Assembly: GCA_902535625.1 (NCBI GenBank)
Contig: CACAUA010000001.1
Span: 128,517 to 192,516, forward strand
Reading direction: 5' to 3'
Source of the DNA: an uncultured Pelagibacteraceae bacterium
GTDB taxonomy: Bacteria > Pseudomonadota > Alphaproteobacteria > Pelagibacterales > Pelagibacteraceae
DNA length: 64,000 nucleotides
Of the stretch, positions 41,041-50,821 are shown piece after piece; position 1 is the first letter of the stretch, and each line of letters begins with the position of its first letter. A program made the position numbers and the translations under genes. The notes under the pieces are model-generated. The model ran no database searches and was not told where the DNA came from. It saw nothing but the letters and a program-made list of their open reading frames with translations.

Positions 41041-42263
41041 TGATTAAAGATAATATTAGAAACTTAAGTTTATCAGCAACATTAAAAATAAACGAAAAAT
41101 CAAAAGTTATTGAAAATGATGGAAAAAATATTATTAAGTTTGGATTTGGACAATCACCATTCCCAGTTCCAATTACTATTGTTGAAGAATTAAAAAAAAA
41201 TGCACATCAGAAAAGTTACTTACCTATCCAAGGATTAGATAAATTAAGAAACTCAATCTCAAAATATGAGTCAAAAAAGAAAAATTATAATTTTAACCCA
41301 GAGCAGGTTATAGTAGGTCCAGGAACCAAAGAGTTAATGTTCTTGATGCATTTAGCATTTGAAGGTGAAGTTTTGTTACCAGCTCCAAGTTGGGTATCTT
41401 ATAGGCCACAATCTATTATAGCTAAAAATAAATATCATTGGATACAAACATCTGCTGAAAACAATTGGTTTCCTAAAGCTAAAGAAATAGAAAAAATTAT
41501 TTTAAAAAAACCAGATAGTAAATATCTTTTATTTCTTAATTCTCCAAATAACCCATCAGGACAAGTATGCGAAAATTTAAAAGAAATTTCTTTAATAGTA
41601 AAAAAGTATAATATTTTAGTTTTATCAGATGAAATTTATTCTGAATTAATATTTGATGAAAATTATATTTCTATTTTCCAACACTGCCCAGATAATGTCG
41701 TAATAAGTAACGGACTTAGTAAATGGTGTGGTGCTGGAGGATGGAGACTTGGGTACTTTATAATACCAAAGAAAAAAATTGAATTACTTAAATCTATGAA
41801 AGTTTTAGCAAGTGAAACATTTTCCGCCGTAAGTTCACCGATACAGTTTGCTGCAATATCTGCTTTTAATGCTAACCATGATGAATATATCTTAAAATCA
41901 AAAAAAATTCTTAAAGCTGTTGGAGAATACGTATATAGAAATTTAAAATCTAATAATATTATTATGAACAAACCAATGGGTGGCTTTTATTTGATGCCTG
42001 AATTTTTGAACAAGAAATTTAATAATTCTTCAATCATGTGTGATGAAATTTTAACTAATTTAAATATTGCTTTACTCCCAGGGAGTGACTTTGGATTTGA
42101 TGAAAAAAGGATGATTGTTCGTCTAAGTTTCACAGATTTTGACGGAGATATATTTATGAAAAATATTAATGAAAAAACTGATATTAATGATGAGTTAATA
42201 AAATTGTATGCCCCTAAGGTTGTAGAAGGTGTAAATAAATTAAAATCTTGGGTTGAAAAATAA
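41040..42263 (+). CDS. Class I/II pyridoxal-phosphate aminotransferase
   Basis: LFLNSPNNPSGQVC, LSDEIYSELIF, NGLSKWCGAGGWRLGY. Confidence 0.9.
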   Translation: MIKDNIRNLSLSATLKINEKSKVIENDGKNIIKFGFGQSPFPVPITIVEELKKNAHQKSYLPIQGLDKLRNSISKYESKKKNYNFNPEQVIVGPGTKELMFLMHLAFEGEVLLPAPSWVSYRPQSIIAKNKYHWIQTSAENNWFPKAKEIEKIILKKPDSKYLLFLNSPNNPSGQVCENLKEISLIVKKYNILVLSDEIYSELIFDENYISIFQHCPDNVVISNGLSKWCGAGGWRLGYFIIPKKKIELLKSMKVLASETFSAVSSPIQFAAISAFNANHDEYILKSKKILKAVGEYVYRNLKSNNIIMNKPMGGFYLMPEFLNKKFNNSSIMCDEILTNLNIALLPGSDFGFDEKRMIVRLSFTDFDGDIFMKNINEKTDINDELIKLYAPKVVEGVNKLKSWVEK

Positions 42264-42371
42264 TAATTAGTTAAAAATTTCCTTAATTAACAATACTTAT
42301 ATCAACTGAATTTACTAGACACTCGTAGTAATAAATAGTTAGATTCCATTTTAAAACTTTAGAGAGGGTAT

Positions 42372-43379
42372 ATGAAAAAAATATTATCAACAATATCAAG
42401 CTCTCTGATTATTTTTGCTGCTATATTCTCATTTGGATCAATAGCAAAATCAGCAGAGTTTTTTACAATAGGCACAGGAGGACCAACTGGAGTTTATTTT
42501 CAGACAGGAAACGCTATTTGTAAAATGTTACACAAATCAGCAATTAGTGCTGAACATGGTAGAAAAAAAGGTATGAAAGATAAAGCTTACAGATGTACTG
42601 CTCCTTCAACTGGAGGCTCAAATTATAACATCGGACAAATAAAAGATGGTGAGTTTCAATTTGGTGTAGCACAATCTGACTGGCAATATCATGCTTACAA
42701 TGGATCAAGCAAATGGGAAGGGAAACAATTCAAAAATTTAAGAGCTGTTTTCTCAGTACATAACGAGCCATTTCAAATCTGGGCTAGAAAAAAAGCAAAA
42801 GTTAAAGATTTTATGGGTCTTAAAGGAAAAGTAGTAAACATTGGAAATCCAGGTTCTGGTCAAAGAGGAACAATGGAAGAATTAATGAAAGCTATGGGCG
42901 TTGATAACAGTTTCTTTAAATCAGTTACTGAGCTAACATCTTCGGAACAAGTAAAAGCTTTATGTGATGGTAAAATTGATGCGTTTGGATATTCTGTAGG
43001 TTTTCCAAATGGAGCGATGGAACAAGCAGCAACATGTGCAGCTAAAGCTATGCCAATCAATTTGACAGGAGATGTAATTAATGGAATTATTAGTGGAGCT
43101 GATTATTATGCATCAGCAACAATTCCAAAAGGTACTTATACTAAACAAAAAAAAGATGTAACTACATTTGGTGTTAAAGCTACTGTGGTAACAAGTGTGG
43201 ATGTTTCTGAAGACTTAGTTTATCAGGTTACAAAAGCTGTTTTTGAAAATTTTGACGATTTTAGAAAACAACATCCAGCTTTCGCTCCTTTAGAGAAAAA
43301 AAATATGATAGCTGATGGTTTATCAGCACCACTTCATCCTGGAGCTGTTAAATATTATAAAGAAGCTGGTTTAATGTAA
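42372..43379 (+). CDS. TAXI-family TRAP transporter solute-binding protein
   Basis: Signal peptide, FFTIGTGGPTGVYFQTGNAICKML, GSNYNIGQIKDGEFQFGVAQSDW. Confidence 0.92.
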   Translation: MKKILSTISSSLIIFAAIFSFGSIAKSAEFFTIGTGGPTGVYFQTGNAICKMLHKSAISAEHGRKKGMKDKAYRCTAPSTGGSNYNIGQIKDGEFQFGVAQSDWQYHAYNGSSKWEGKQFKNLRAVFSVHNEPFQIWARKKAKVKDFMGLKGKVVNIGNPGSGQRGTMEELMKAMGVDNSFFKSVTELTSSEQVKALCDGKIDAFGYSVGFPNGAMEQAATCAAKAMPINLTGDVINGIISGADYYASATIPKGTYTKQKKDVTTFGVKATVVTSVDVSEDLVYQVTKAVFENFDDFRKQHPAFAPLEKKNMIADGLSAPLHPGAVKYYKEAGLM

Positions 43380-43400
43380 TTAAATCTATATAAAAAATTT

Positions 43401-43432
43401 AGGCCCAATATATCTATTGGGCCTTTTTTTTT
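43401..43432 (+). terminator. Intrinsic terminator/attenuator between TRAP SBP and permease
   Basis: 10-bp perfect stem AGGCCCAATA-TATC-TATTGGGCCT plus 9-T run. Confidence 0.92.
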
Positions 43433-43446
43433 ATATATTAAGCTGA

Positions 43447-45768
43447 ATGTCAGCAGACATAGATAAAAAAATTGAAAATAAGATTAAAGAAGATCTTTCT
43501 CCTACAAGAAACCTAACAGGTTTTCATTTAAAGTTAGTTGCTATTATTGCAATAACCTGGTCTTTATTTCAGCTTTGGTATGCTTCTCCATTTCCATTTT
43601 GGTTAAATTTTGGAATGTTTAAAGGTTTACCAGCTAGAGCAATTCATCTTGGCTTTGCACTTTTACTAGCTTTTTTAATATTTCCATATGCAAGGGGTAA
43701 AAAAGTAAATTTTATAGATATATTAATTGCAATAACAGGTGCAATTTGTTGTTTATATATTTATGTTTTTTATGATCAATTAGTAGATAGGGGTGGAATA
43801 TTACTTAAAATAAATCTTTCCGATAATTTTACTATTCCAATTGAGTTAATACTCGGAATAATTGGAATATTAATTCTTCTAGAGGCTACACGCAGAGTAA
43901 TAGGTGTCCCATTAGTTGTTATTGCAGTTTGTTTTTTGTTATTTTCTTATTTTGGGCAATATGCACCAGACATAATTTCTCATGGTGGATTATCATTAAA
44001 AAGGTTAGTTGGTTTTCAATGGTTTGATCAAGAAGCTATTTTCGGAATTCCGATAGGTGTTTCTGTAGATTTCATATTTCTCTTTGTACTTTTTGGAGCA
44101 CTTTTAGAAACTGCTGGAGGGGGTAAATATTTTTTAGATTTAGCTTTTGCAATGGTTGGAAAAATGCGAGGTGGTCCTGCCAAAGCAGCTATTCTTGGAT
44201 CTGGTATGACAGGATTAATCTCTGGATCATCAATTGCTAATACAGTTACAACTGGAACATTTACAATTCCAATTATGAAAAAGACTGGTTTTTCCAAAGA
44301 AAAAGCGGGTGCAATTGAAGTATCTTCATCAGTTAATGGTCAAATAATGCCTCCTGTTATGGGAGCAGCAGCTTTTGTGATGGCAAGTTTTATCGGTGTT
44401 ACATATTTTGAAGTTGTCAAACATGCTTTTTTACCAGCTATAATTTCTTACATTGCGCTATTTTATATATCCCACCTTGAAGCGCTTAAATTAAATTTAA
44501 AAGGTATGGATGAAAATGATATTCCAAAATTGAAAAAAACATTTTTTGAAGGAATACATTTTTTAGTTCCAATATTTGTTCTTATATATCTTCTAGTTTA
44601 TATGAGGCTTACAGCTTCTTACTCTATTTTTTTTGCAACAATAACTTTAATTATAGTTAATCTTTTAAATAAAATATTTAAAGAAAAGCACTTTAAGAAT
44701 GCTTTAATTTATTGGTACAACCAAACTGTTGTTGGTTTTGAAAAGGGTGCTTTGAATATGGTTAGCGTCGGAATAGCAATTGCAACAGCAGGTATTATAG
44801 TTGGTGCAGTTGGATCTACAGGTTTGAGTACTAATTTAATAATTGTAATCGAGTCGATTGCAAAAGATAATGTTATTATTCTCTTATTTTTAACTATTAT
44901 TTTGTGTTTACTATTGGGTATGGGTTTACCAACTACGGCTAACTACGTTGTTGTAGCATCTCTAATGGCAACTGTTCTTGTGGATGTTGGAAATGCATCA
45001 GGATTTATTTTTCCTTTAATTGCGGTTCATTTATTCGTGTTCTATTTTGGCCTAATGGCAGACGTAACACCTCCAGTTGGCTTAGCATCTTACGCGGCTG
45101 CTGCTATTTCTGGTGGAGACCCATTAAGAACAGGAGCCCAGGCATTTTGGTATAGTCTGAGAACTGGAATACTTCCTATTGTATTCTTATTTAACAGTGA
45201 GTTATTATTAATTGGTATTGAAAGCATATGGCATGGCTTAATGGTCATAGCAACCTCATTGATTGGGATTTTAGTATTTACTTCTGCTACTCAAGGATGG
45301 TTTATAAATAAATTGAGATGGTATGAGATTATTATTTTTTTAATAATTTCAATATCATTATTATCTCCAGAATTTATTCTAAATAAATTTTACCCAAAAT
45401 ATAAATATTTAAGTATTGAAGAAATAAACAAAAAACAGTTTGATTATAATAAAGAGATAAGAATTAAAATTACTAGACTTACAGAGTACGGCGAAAGATA
45501 TAAATTATTTGTAATTGAAAAAAATAGTTTTGATGAAAATTTCAGTTTAGATGATTATGGAATGAGCTTAGTTGAAGAAGACAATAAAACCATAATTGAT
45601 ACTTTAAAATGGAATGGCATTGCAAAAAAATCTGGTTTAGATATGGGAGATATTATTAATGAATTTAAAATTGATAATCAGAATAGACCAAAAAAAGAAA
45701 TAATTTATCCTATCGCTCTAATTCTTTTATCAATCTTTGGTTATTTAAATATAAGAAGAAGAATTTAG
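43447..45768 (+). CDS. TRAP transporter fused 4TM/12TM permease
   Basis: GSGMTGLISGSSIANTVTTGTFTIPIMKKTGF, LGMGLPTTANYVVVASLMA; C-terminal DUF3394-like region. Confidence 0.93.
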   Translation: MSADIDKKIENKIKEDLSPTRNLTGFHLKLVAIIAITWSLFQLWYASPFPFWLNFGMFKGLPARAIHLGFALLLAFLIFPYARGKKVNFIDILIAITGAICCLYIYVFYDQLVDRGGILLKINLSDNFTIPIELILGIIGILILLEATRRVIGVPLVVIAVCFLLFSYFGQYAPDIISHGGLSLKRLVGFQWFDQEAIFGIPIGVSVDFIFLFVLFGALLETAGGGKYFLDLAFAMVGKMRGGPAKAAILGSGMTGLISGSSIANTVTTGTFTIPIMKKTGFSKEKAGAIEVSSSVNGQIMPPVMGAAAFVMASFIGVTYFEVVKHAFLPAIISYIALFYISHLEALKLNLKGMDENDIPKLKKTFFEGIHFLVPIFVLIYLLVYMRLTASYSIFFATITLIIVNLLNKIFKEKHFKNALIYWYNQTVVGFEKGALNMVSVGIAIATAGIIVGAVGSTGLSTNLIIVIESIAKDNVIILLFLTIILCLLLGMGLPTTANYVVVASLMATVLVDVGNASGFIFPLIAVHLFVFYFGLMADVTPPVGLASYAAAAISGGDPLRTGAQAFWYSLRTGILPIVFLFNSELLLIGIESIWHGLMVIATSLIGILVFTSATQGWFINKLRWYEIIIFLIISISLLSPEFILNKFYPKYKYLSIEEINKKQFDYNKEIRIKITRLTEYGERYKLFVIEKNSFDENFSLDDYGMSLVEEDNKTIIDTLKWNGIAKKSGLDMGDIINEFKIDNQNRPKKEIIYPIALILLSIFGYLNIRRRI

Positions 45769-46184
45769 CTTAGACCTGCATGGGGTAACTTACGTTGAAG
45801 TATTTTCCAAATACCTGTAGCAGATGCAATTATTTTACCTTTACATTCCAAATAGCACTCTAAAAAAACCATGCTTTTTGTTTTTTTTTTAATTTTTACG
45901 TATCCAAAAATTTCATCACCAATAGTTGAAGGTCCGATAAAGTTAATATTAAGTGTTATAGTTACACAAGGCTGATTACCCGAAATTCTATGGGCTCCAG
46001 ATCCACACCCGGTATCTATGATCGATGCTATATACCCACCATGAGTTATGCCAGCTCTGTTAAGATGGTTTTTTTTTATTTTAGTTTTAAATTCATATTT
46101 AGTTTTTGAGATATCTCTTAGTAGCAAACCACCATTGTGTCTCATGAAACCTTTTTTAACGCTAATTTGTTTAAATTTTTTCAT
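45765..46184 (-). CDS. PaaI-like thioesterase (hotdog fold)
   Basis: HLNRAGITHGGYIASIIDTGCGSGAHRISGNQPCVTITLNINFIGPS. Confidence 0.85.
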   Translation of the reverse strand: MKKFKQISVKKGFMRHNGGLLLRDISKTKYEFKTKIKKNHLNRAGITHGGYIASIIDTGCGSGAHRISGNQPCVTITLNINFIGPSTIGDEIFGYVKIKKKTKSMVFLECYLECKGKIIASATGIWKILQRKLPHAGLS

Positions 46185-46267
46185 TAAATTATTAAAGTTA
46201 TTAAAAATAATATTATTAACACTATTACAAAAAAATAAATTACAGATTTTTGCAAAGATATTTTCAT
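46184..46267 (-). CDS. Candidate tiny membrane peptide (27 aa), not in ORF track
   Basis: MKISLQKSVIYFFVIVLIILFLITLII; SD-like AAGGA; TAATG overlap with the thioesterase start. Confidence 0.35.
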   Translation of the reverse strand: MKISLQKSVIYFFVIVLIILFLITLII

Positions 46268-46281
46268 TTTTTCCTTCTTTT

Positions 46282-46358
46282 TGGTGCGCCTGCTAGGAGT
46301 CGAACCCAGAACCTCCTGGTCCGTAGCCAAGCGCTCTATCCAATTGAGCTACAGGCGC
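46282..46358 (-). tRNA. tRNA-Arg (anticodon ACG), CCA encoded
   Basis: GCGCCTG...CTTGG-CTACGGA-CCAGG...CAGGCGC A CCA cloverleaf on minus strand. Confidence 0.95.
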
Positions 46359-46469
46359 TAAATTTAATCTATTCTTTTAACATTTATTATTAATTTTACT
46401 AAATTTTAATAATGGTCAAAAATATACATCTATTAAAAGTAAATAATATATATATATACAAATAGCGAA

Positions 46470-49400
46470 ATGACTGAAAAATTACTAGTTCCAGATATTG
46501 GAGATTTTGAAGAAGTAGAAATCATAGAAATTCTTGTAAAAGAAGGAGATAAAATCTCTAAACATGACCCTGTAATAACTTTAGAAAGTGATAAATCAAG
46601 TGTTGAAGTACCATCTGCTTTTGAGGGTGTTGTAGATAGTATTAACATAAAGATTGGTGATAAAGTTTCTAAAGGAGATTTGATACTAACATTATCCTCT
46701 GAGAATGGAACTCAGCAAAAACAAGAATCTATTGAAAAGATACCACCTGCAACGGAAAAAATAATTGCCGAAGCGGAAAATTCTAATGGATATAATAAAT
46801 TTGAATTAGATACGAGTGTACATAAAGAGATCAAAGTAGAAAATACACAAGCAGAAGAACATAATGAAAGATTAGAAATAGTTGAAAATAATAATGATAT
46901 TGATCCTTTAGAGACAAAAGAATGGTTAGAATCTTTGTCTGCTGTAGTACACTCCGAAGGACCTGAGAGAGCTCATTTTTTAATTAAACAATTAATTGAT
47001 CAGGCATATAAAGAGGGATCAAATATACCCTACACCCAAAATACACCATACATAAACACTATACCATCAGATGAAGAGATAAAATCTCCAGGCAATCAAA
47101 ATATCGAAAGAAAAATCAGAGCACTAATTCGATGGAATTCAGCAGTGATGGTTGTCAGAGCAAACATGAGAGATCCTTCATTAGGAGGTCACATTGGGAC
47201 ATTTGCTTCAGCAGCAACTCTTTATGATATAGGAATGAATCATTTTTGGAGAGCTAAAAGCAATAAATTTGGTGGAGATTTAATTTATTTCCAAGGACAT
47301 TCAGCGCCAGGTATTTACGCTAGAGCTTTTTTGGAAGGAAGACTTGACGAAAAGCAATTAGATAGATTCAGACAGGAAGTTTACCCAGGAGGTTTGTCAT
47401 CTTATCCTCATCCATGGTTGATGCCTAAGTTTTGGCAGTTTCCAACTGTTTCCATGGGTCTTGGACCAATGATGGCAACCTATCAGGCAAGATTTATGAA
47501 ATATCTTATTAATAGAAAATTAATAAAAGATGAGAATAGAAAAGTTTGGTCTTTCTTAGGAGATGGTGAAATAGACGAGCCAGAAGCTCTTGGATCTATT
47601 GGTTTAGCAGCAAGAGAAAAGTTAGATAACTTGATTTATGTTGTGAACTGCAACCTACAAAGATTAGATGGTCCAGTAAGAGGCAATGGTAAAATTATTC
47701 AAGAATTAGAAGGAATTTTTAGAGGAGCTGGATGGAATGTAATAAAAGTCATTTGGGGATCATATTGGGATCCTTTACTCGCAAATGATAAATCAGGTTT
47801 ACTTGTAAAAAGAATGAACGAAGCAGTTGATGGAGAATACCAAGCCTTTAAAGCAAAAGGCGGTTTATATGTTAGAGATAACTTCTTTGGGAAATACCCT
47901 GAACTTAAAAATCTAGTTGCAAGTTATACAGATAGCGATATTTGGAAATTAAATAGAGGCGGTCACGACCCGCATAAAGTTTATGCTGCTTATCATAAAG
48001 CTACTAACACAAAAGACAGACCAACAGTCATATTAGCTAAAACAATTAAAGGATATGGTATGGGAAAATCTGGTGAAAGTATAAATACAACCCATCAGCA
48101 AAAAAAATTAGGTGTAGAGGATTTGCTATATTATAGAGATAGATTTGATGTTCCATTAACAAATGAGCAAGTCAAAAATATAGAATACTTTAGACCTGAT
48201 GAAAATTCAGAGGAAATAAAATACTTAAAAAAAAGAAGATTGGCTTTAGGAGGATATATTCCTGAGAGATCGTCTTTTTCGAAACCAATCAAAACACCAA
48301 GTAATGATATTTTTGACTTTATGAAAAAATCAACCGGTGAAAAAGAAATGTCAACTACTATGGCACTTGTTAGGATGCTGACGAATTTGCTAAGAGATAA
48401 AAATGTTGCTCCAAGACTTGTTCCAATAATCCCTGATGAAGCAAGAACATTTGGTATGGAAGGTTTTTTCCAAAAAATAGGTATATATGCTCATGAAGGT
48501 CAAAAATATGAGCCAGAGGACTCAGCTCAATTAAGCTCTTACAAGGAAGAGAAAAGTGGTCAAGTTTTAGAGGAAGGAATAAATGAGGCTGGATCCATGG
48601 CATCATGGATAGCTGCAGGAACATCGTATTCAAATCATGATATAGAAATGATACCAATTTATCTTTTTTATTCTATGTTTGGTTTTCAAAGAACTGGCGA
48701 TTTTGCTTGGGCAGCTGGAGATAGTCAAACAAGAGGATTTCTAATTGGAGCTACAGCTGGAAGAACAACTTTGGCTGGAGAAGGTCTTCAACACCAAGAT
48801 GGTCACAGTCATTTATTAGCATCAACAATTCCAAATTGTGTTTCTTATGATCCAACCTTTCATTATGAATTAGCTACAATTTTTAAAGAAGGTTTAAGAA
48901 GAATGCATGAAAAACATGAAAATATTTTTTACTACATTACAACAATGAATGAAAATTATTCTCATCCAGAGATGCCCAAAGATTGTGAAGAAGGCATATT
49001 AAAAGGGATGTATAAAATAAAAGATTTCAGCAAGAATAAAAAAAATAAGATTCAATTATTGGGTTCAGGAACAATTTTAAGAGAGATGATTGAAGCAGCA
49101 GAAATTTTACAAAATGAATATCAAGTTGATAGTGAAGTATGGAGTGTTACCAGTTTTAATGAATTAAGAAGAGATGGACTTGAAACAGAAAGGCACAATT
49201 TGCTTAATCCAGGAGGAGAGAAAAAAATCTCTTACGTTGAAAAATGCCTTGCAAAAACCGAAGGTCCTATTTTAGCAGCTTCAGATTACATGAGAATGAA
49301 TTCTGACCAAATTAGACCTTACATAAATAAAAGTTTTTATTCATTGGGCACAGATGGATTTGGTAGAAGTGATACAAGAAAAAATCTAAGAAAATTTTTT

Positions 49401-49538
49401 GAAGTCGATAAAGAGCATATAGTTGCATATGGCTTAAGTATTTTATCTAATGAACAATTAATTGCTTCTAAACATGCGGTAGATGCAATTAAAAAATATA
49501 AAATTGATAAAGATAAGCCTATGCCCACAAAATTATAA
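46470..49538 (+). CDS. aceE: Pyruvate dehydrogenase E1 (homodimeric AceE type) with N-terminal lipoyl domain
   Basis: N-term lipoyl VEVPSAFEGVVDS after ESDKSS; E1 motifs HIGTFASAATLYDIGMNHFWRA, FLGDGEIDEPEALGSIGLAAREKLDNLIYVVNCNLQRLDGPVRGNGKI. Confidence 0.95.
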   Translation: MTEKLLVPDIGDFEEVEIIEILVKEGDKISKHDPVITLESDKSSVEVPSAFEGVVDSINIKIGDKVSKGDLILTLSSENGTQQKQESIEKIPPATEKIIAEAENSNGYNKFELDTSVHKEIKVENTQAEEHNERLEIVENNNDIDPLETKEWLESLSAVVHSEGPERAHFLIKQLIDQAYKEGSNIPYTQNTPYINTIPSDEEIKSPGNQNIERKIRALIRWNSAVMVVRANMRDPSLGGHIGTFASAATLYDIGMNHFWRAKSNKFGGDLIYFQGHSAPGIYARAFLEGRLDEKQLDRFRQEVYPGGLSSYPHPWLMPKFWQFPTVSMGLGPMMATYQARFMKYLINRKLIKDENRKVWSFLGDGEIDEPEALGSIGLAAREKLDNLIYVVNCNLQRLDGPVRGNGKIIQELEGIFRGAGWNVIKVIWGSYWDPLLANDKSGLLVKRMNEAVDGEYQAFKAKGGLYVRDNFFGKYPELKNLVASYTDSDIWKLNRGGHDPHKVYAAYHKATNTKDRPTVILAKTIKGYGMGKSGESINTTHQQKKLGVEDLLYYRDRFDVPLTNEQVKNIEYFRPDENSEEIKYLKKRRLALGGYIPERSSFSKPIKTPSNDIFDFMKKSTGEKEMSTTMALVRMLTNLLRDKNVAPRLVPIIPDEARTFGMEGFFQKIGIYAHEGQKYEPEDSAQLSSYKEEKSGQVLEEGINEAGSMASWIAAGTSYSNHDIEMIPIYLFYSMFGFQRTGDFAWAAGDSQTRGFLIGATAGRTTLAGEGLQHQDGHSHLLASTIPNCVSYDPTFHYELATIFKEGLRRMHEKHENIFYYITTMNENYSHPEMPKDCEEGILKGMYKIKDFSKNKKNKIQLLGSGTILREMIEAAEILQNEYQVDSEVWSVTSFNELRRDGLETERHNLLNPGGEKKISYVEKCLAKTEGPILAASDYMRMNSDQIRPYINKSFYSLGTDGFGRSDTRKNLRKFFEVDKEHIVAYGLSILSNEQLIASKHAVDAIKKYKIDKDKPMPTKL

Positions 49539-50821
49539 TGAGCGAGAAAGAAGTATTAGTTCCAAACATTGGTGATTTTAAAGATGTTGAAGTAATTGAG
49601 GTATTAATAGAGGCAGGATCAAATATTAATAAAGATGATCCGATAATTACAATAGAAAGCGATAAATCAAGTGTTGAGATCCCAAGCCCATACTCAGGTA
49701 GTGTTAAAAAAGTTAATTTAAAAGTTGGTGATAAGGTTTCAGAGGGTTCATCAATACTAATAATTGGTTCAGAAGAAGAAAAACCAGATGAGCAAATTGA
49801 AGAAGAGGTCAAAGAGATTAAAGAAGAAACTATTATACAAAAACCACCCGAAAAAGTAATTTCAAAACCAAAAGAAATATTAAAAAATAATAGAGTTAGT
49901 GTATTCAAATCAAGCAAAGCACTTGCTAGTCCAAAAACTAGAAAATTTGCAAGAGAACTTGGTGTTGATATTAATAATATTACTGGATCACAAAGATCAG
50001 GAAGAATTATAGAGGAGGATATAAAAAAATTCGTATCTTCTAATTTTAATAAACCTCAAGAAGAAAAGAAGGCTCCATCTATAAAGCCCTCAGAATATGA
50101 TCACGCTGATTTTGGAGATGTAGAAATTCAAGATATACCAAGAATTAAAAGAATTGCTGCTCCACATTTATCAAATTCTTGGCAAACAATACCGCATGTT
50201 ACTAGTTGTGATGAAGCAGATATCACTGAGTTAGAAGAATTTAGACAAAATTTGACTGATACTTTTACTGGAGAAAAAAAGAAAATTACTCCATTGGCAT
50301 TTATTATAAAGGCAGTTGTGGAAGCTTTGAAAGTTTTTCCAAGATTTAATAGTTCTATTGACAATATTGAAAATGGAAAAATAACATTAAAAAAATACTT
50401 CCATGTAGGAATTGCAGTTGATACTCCCAATGGTTTAATGGTGCCAAAAATAAGAAATGCTAATCAAAAGAATATAGATCAAATAAGCAAGGATCTAAAA
50501 AAAGTTAGTGATGATTGCCGAAATTTGAAGATAGATAAAAAAGAGTTTTATGGAGGATCCATAACTATAACGAGCCTAGGTGGCATTGGAGGAACTTATT
50601 TTACTCCTATAATAAATTATCCAGAGGTTGCTATTTTAGGAATTGGAAGGACGTATATTAAACCTGTTTATATTGAAGGACAATTTAAACCTAGAACAAT
50701 GTTGCCTTTATCTCTCTCTTACGATCATAGAATTATTGACGGTGCTGAGGGTTCAAGATTTAATAATGAATTAAAAAATAACCTTGGTAAAAACTTTGCC
50801 TATAAATTAGCTAAGCAATGA
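49538..50821 (+). CDS. aceF: Dihydrolipoamide acetyltransferase E2
   Basis: One lipoyl domain (ESDKSSVEIPSP), E3/E1-binding domain ASPKTRKFARELGVDINNITGSQRSGRI, catalytic LSLSYDHRIIDGAEGSRF. Confidence 0.95.
   Translation: MSEKEVLVPNIGDFKDVEVIEVLIEAGSNINKDDPIITIESDKSSVEIPSPYSGSVKKVNLKVGDKVSEGSSILIIGSEEEKPDEQIEEEVKEIKEETIIQKPPEKVISKPKEILKNNRVSVFKSSKALASPKTRKFARELGVDINNITGSQRSGRIIEEDIKKFVSSNFNKPQEEKKAPSIKPSEYDHADFGDVEIQDIPRIKRIAAPHLSNSWQTIPHVTSCDEADITELEEFRQNLTDTFTGEKKKITPLAFIIKAVVEALKVFPRFNSSIDNIENGKITLKKYFHVGIAVDTPNGLMVPKIRNANQKNIDQISKDLKKVSDDCRNLKIDKKEFYGGSITITSLGGIGGTYFTPIINYPEVAILGIGRTYIKPVYIEGQFKPRTMLPLSLSYDHRIIDGAEGSRFNNELKNNLGKNFAYKLAKQ

Noticed and set aside
46446-46460. Short TA dinucleotide run upstream of aceE (also 16485-16497)
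   Set aside because: Very short simple repeat at background expectation for this base composition; no arm or spacer structure.
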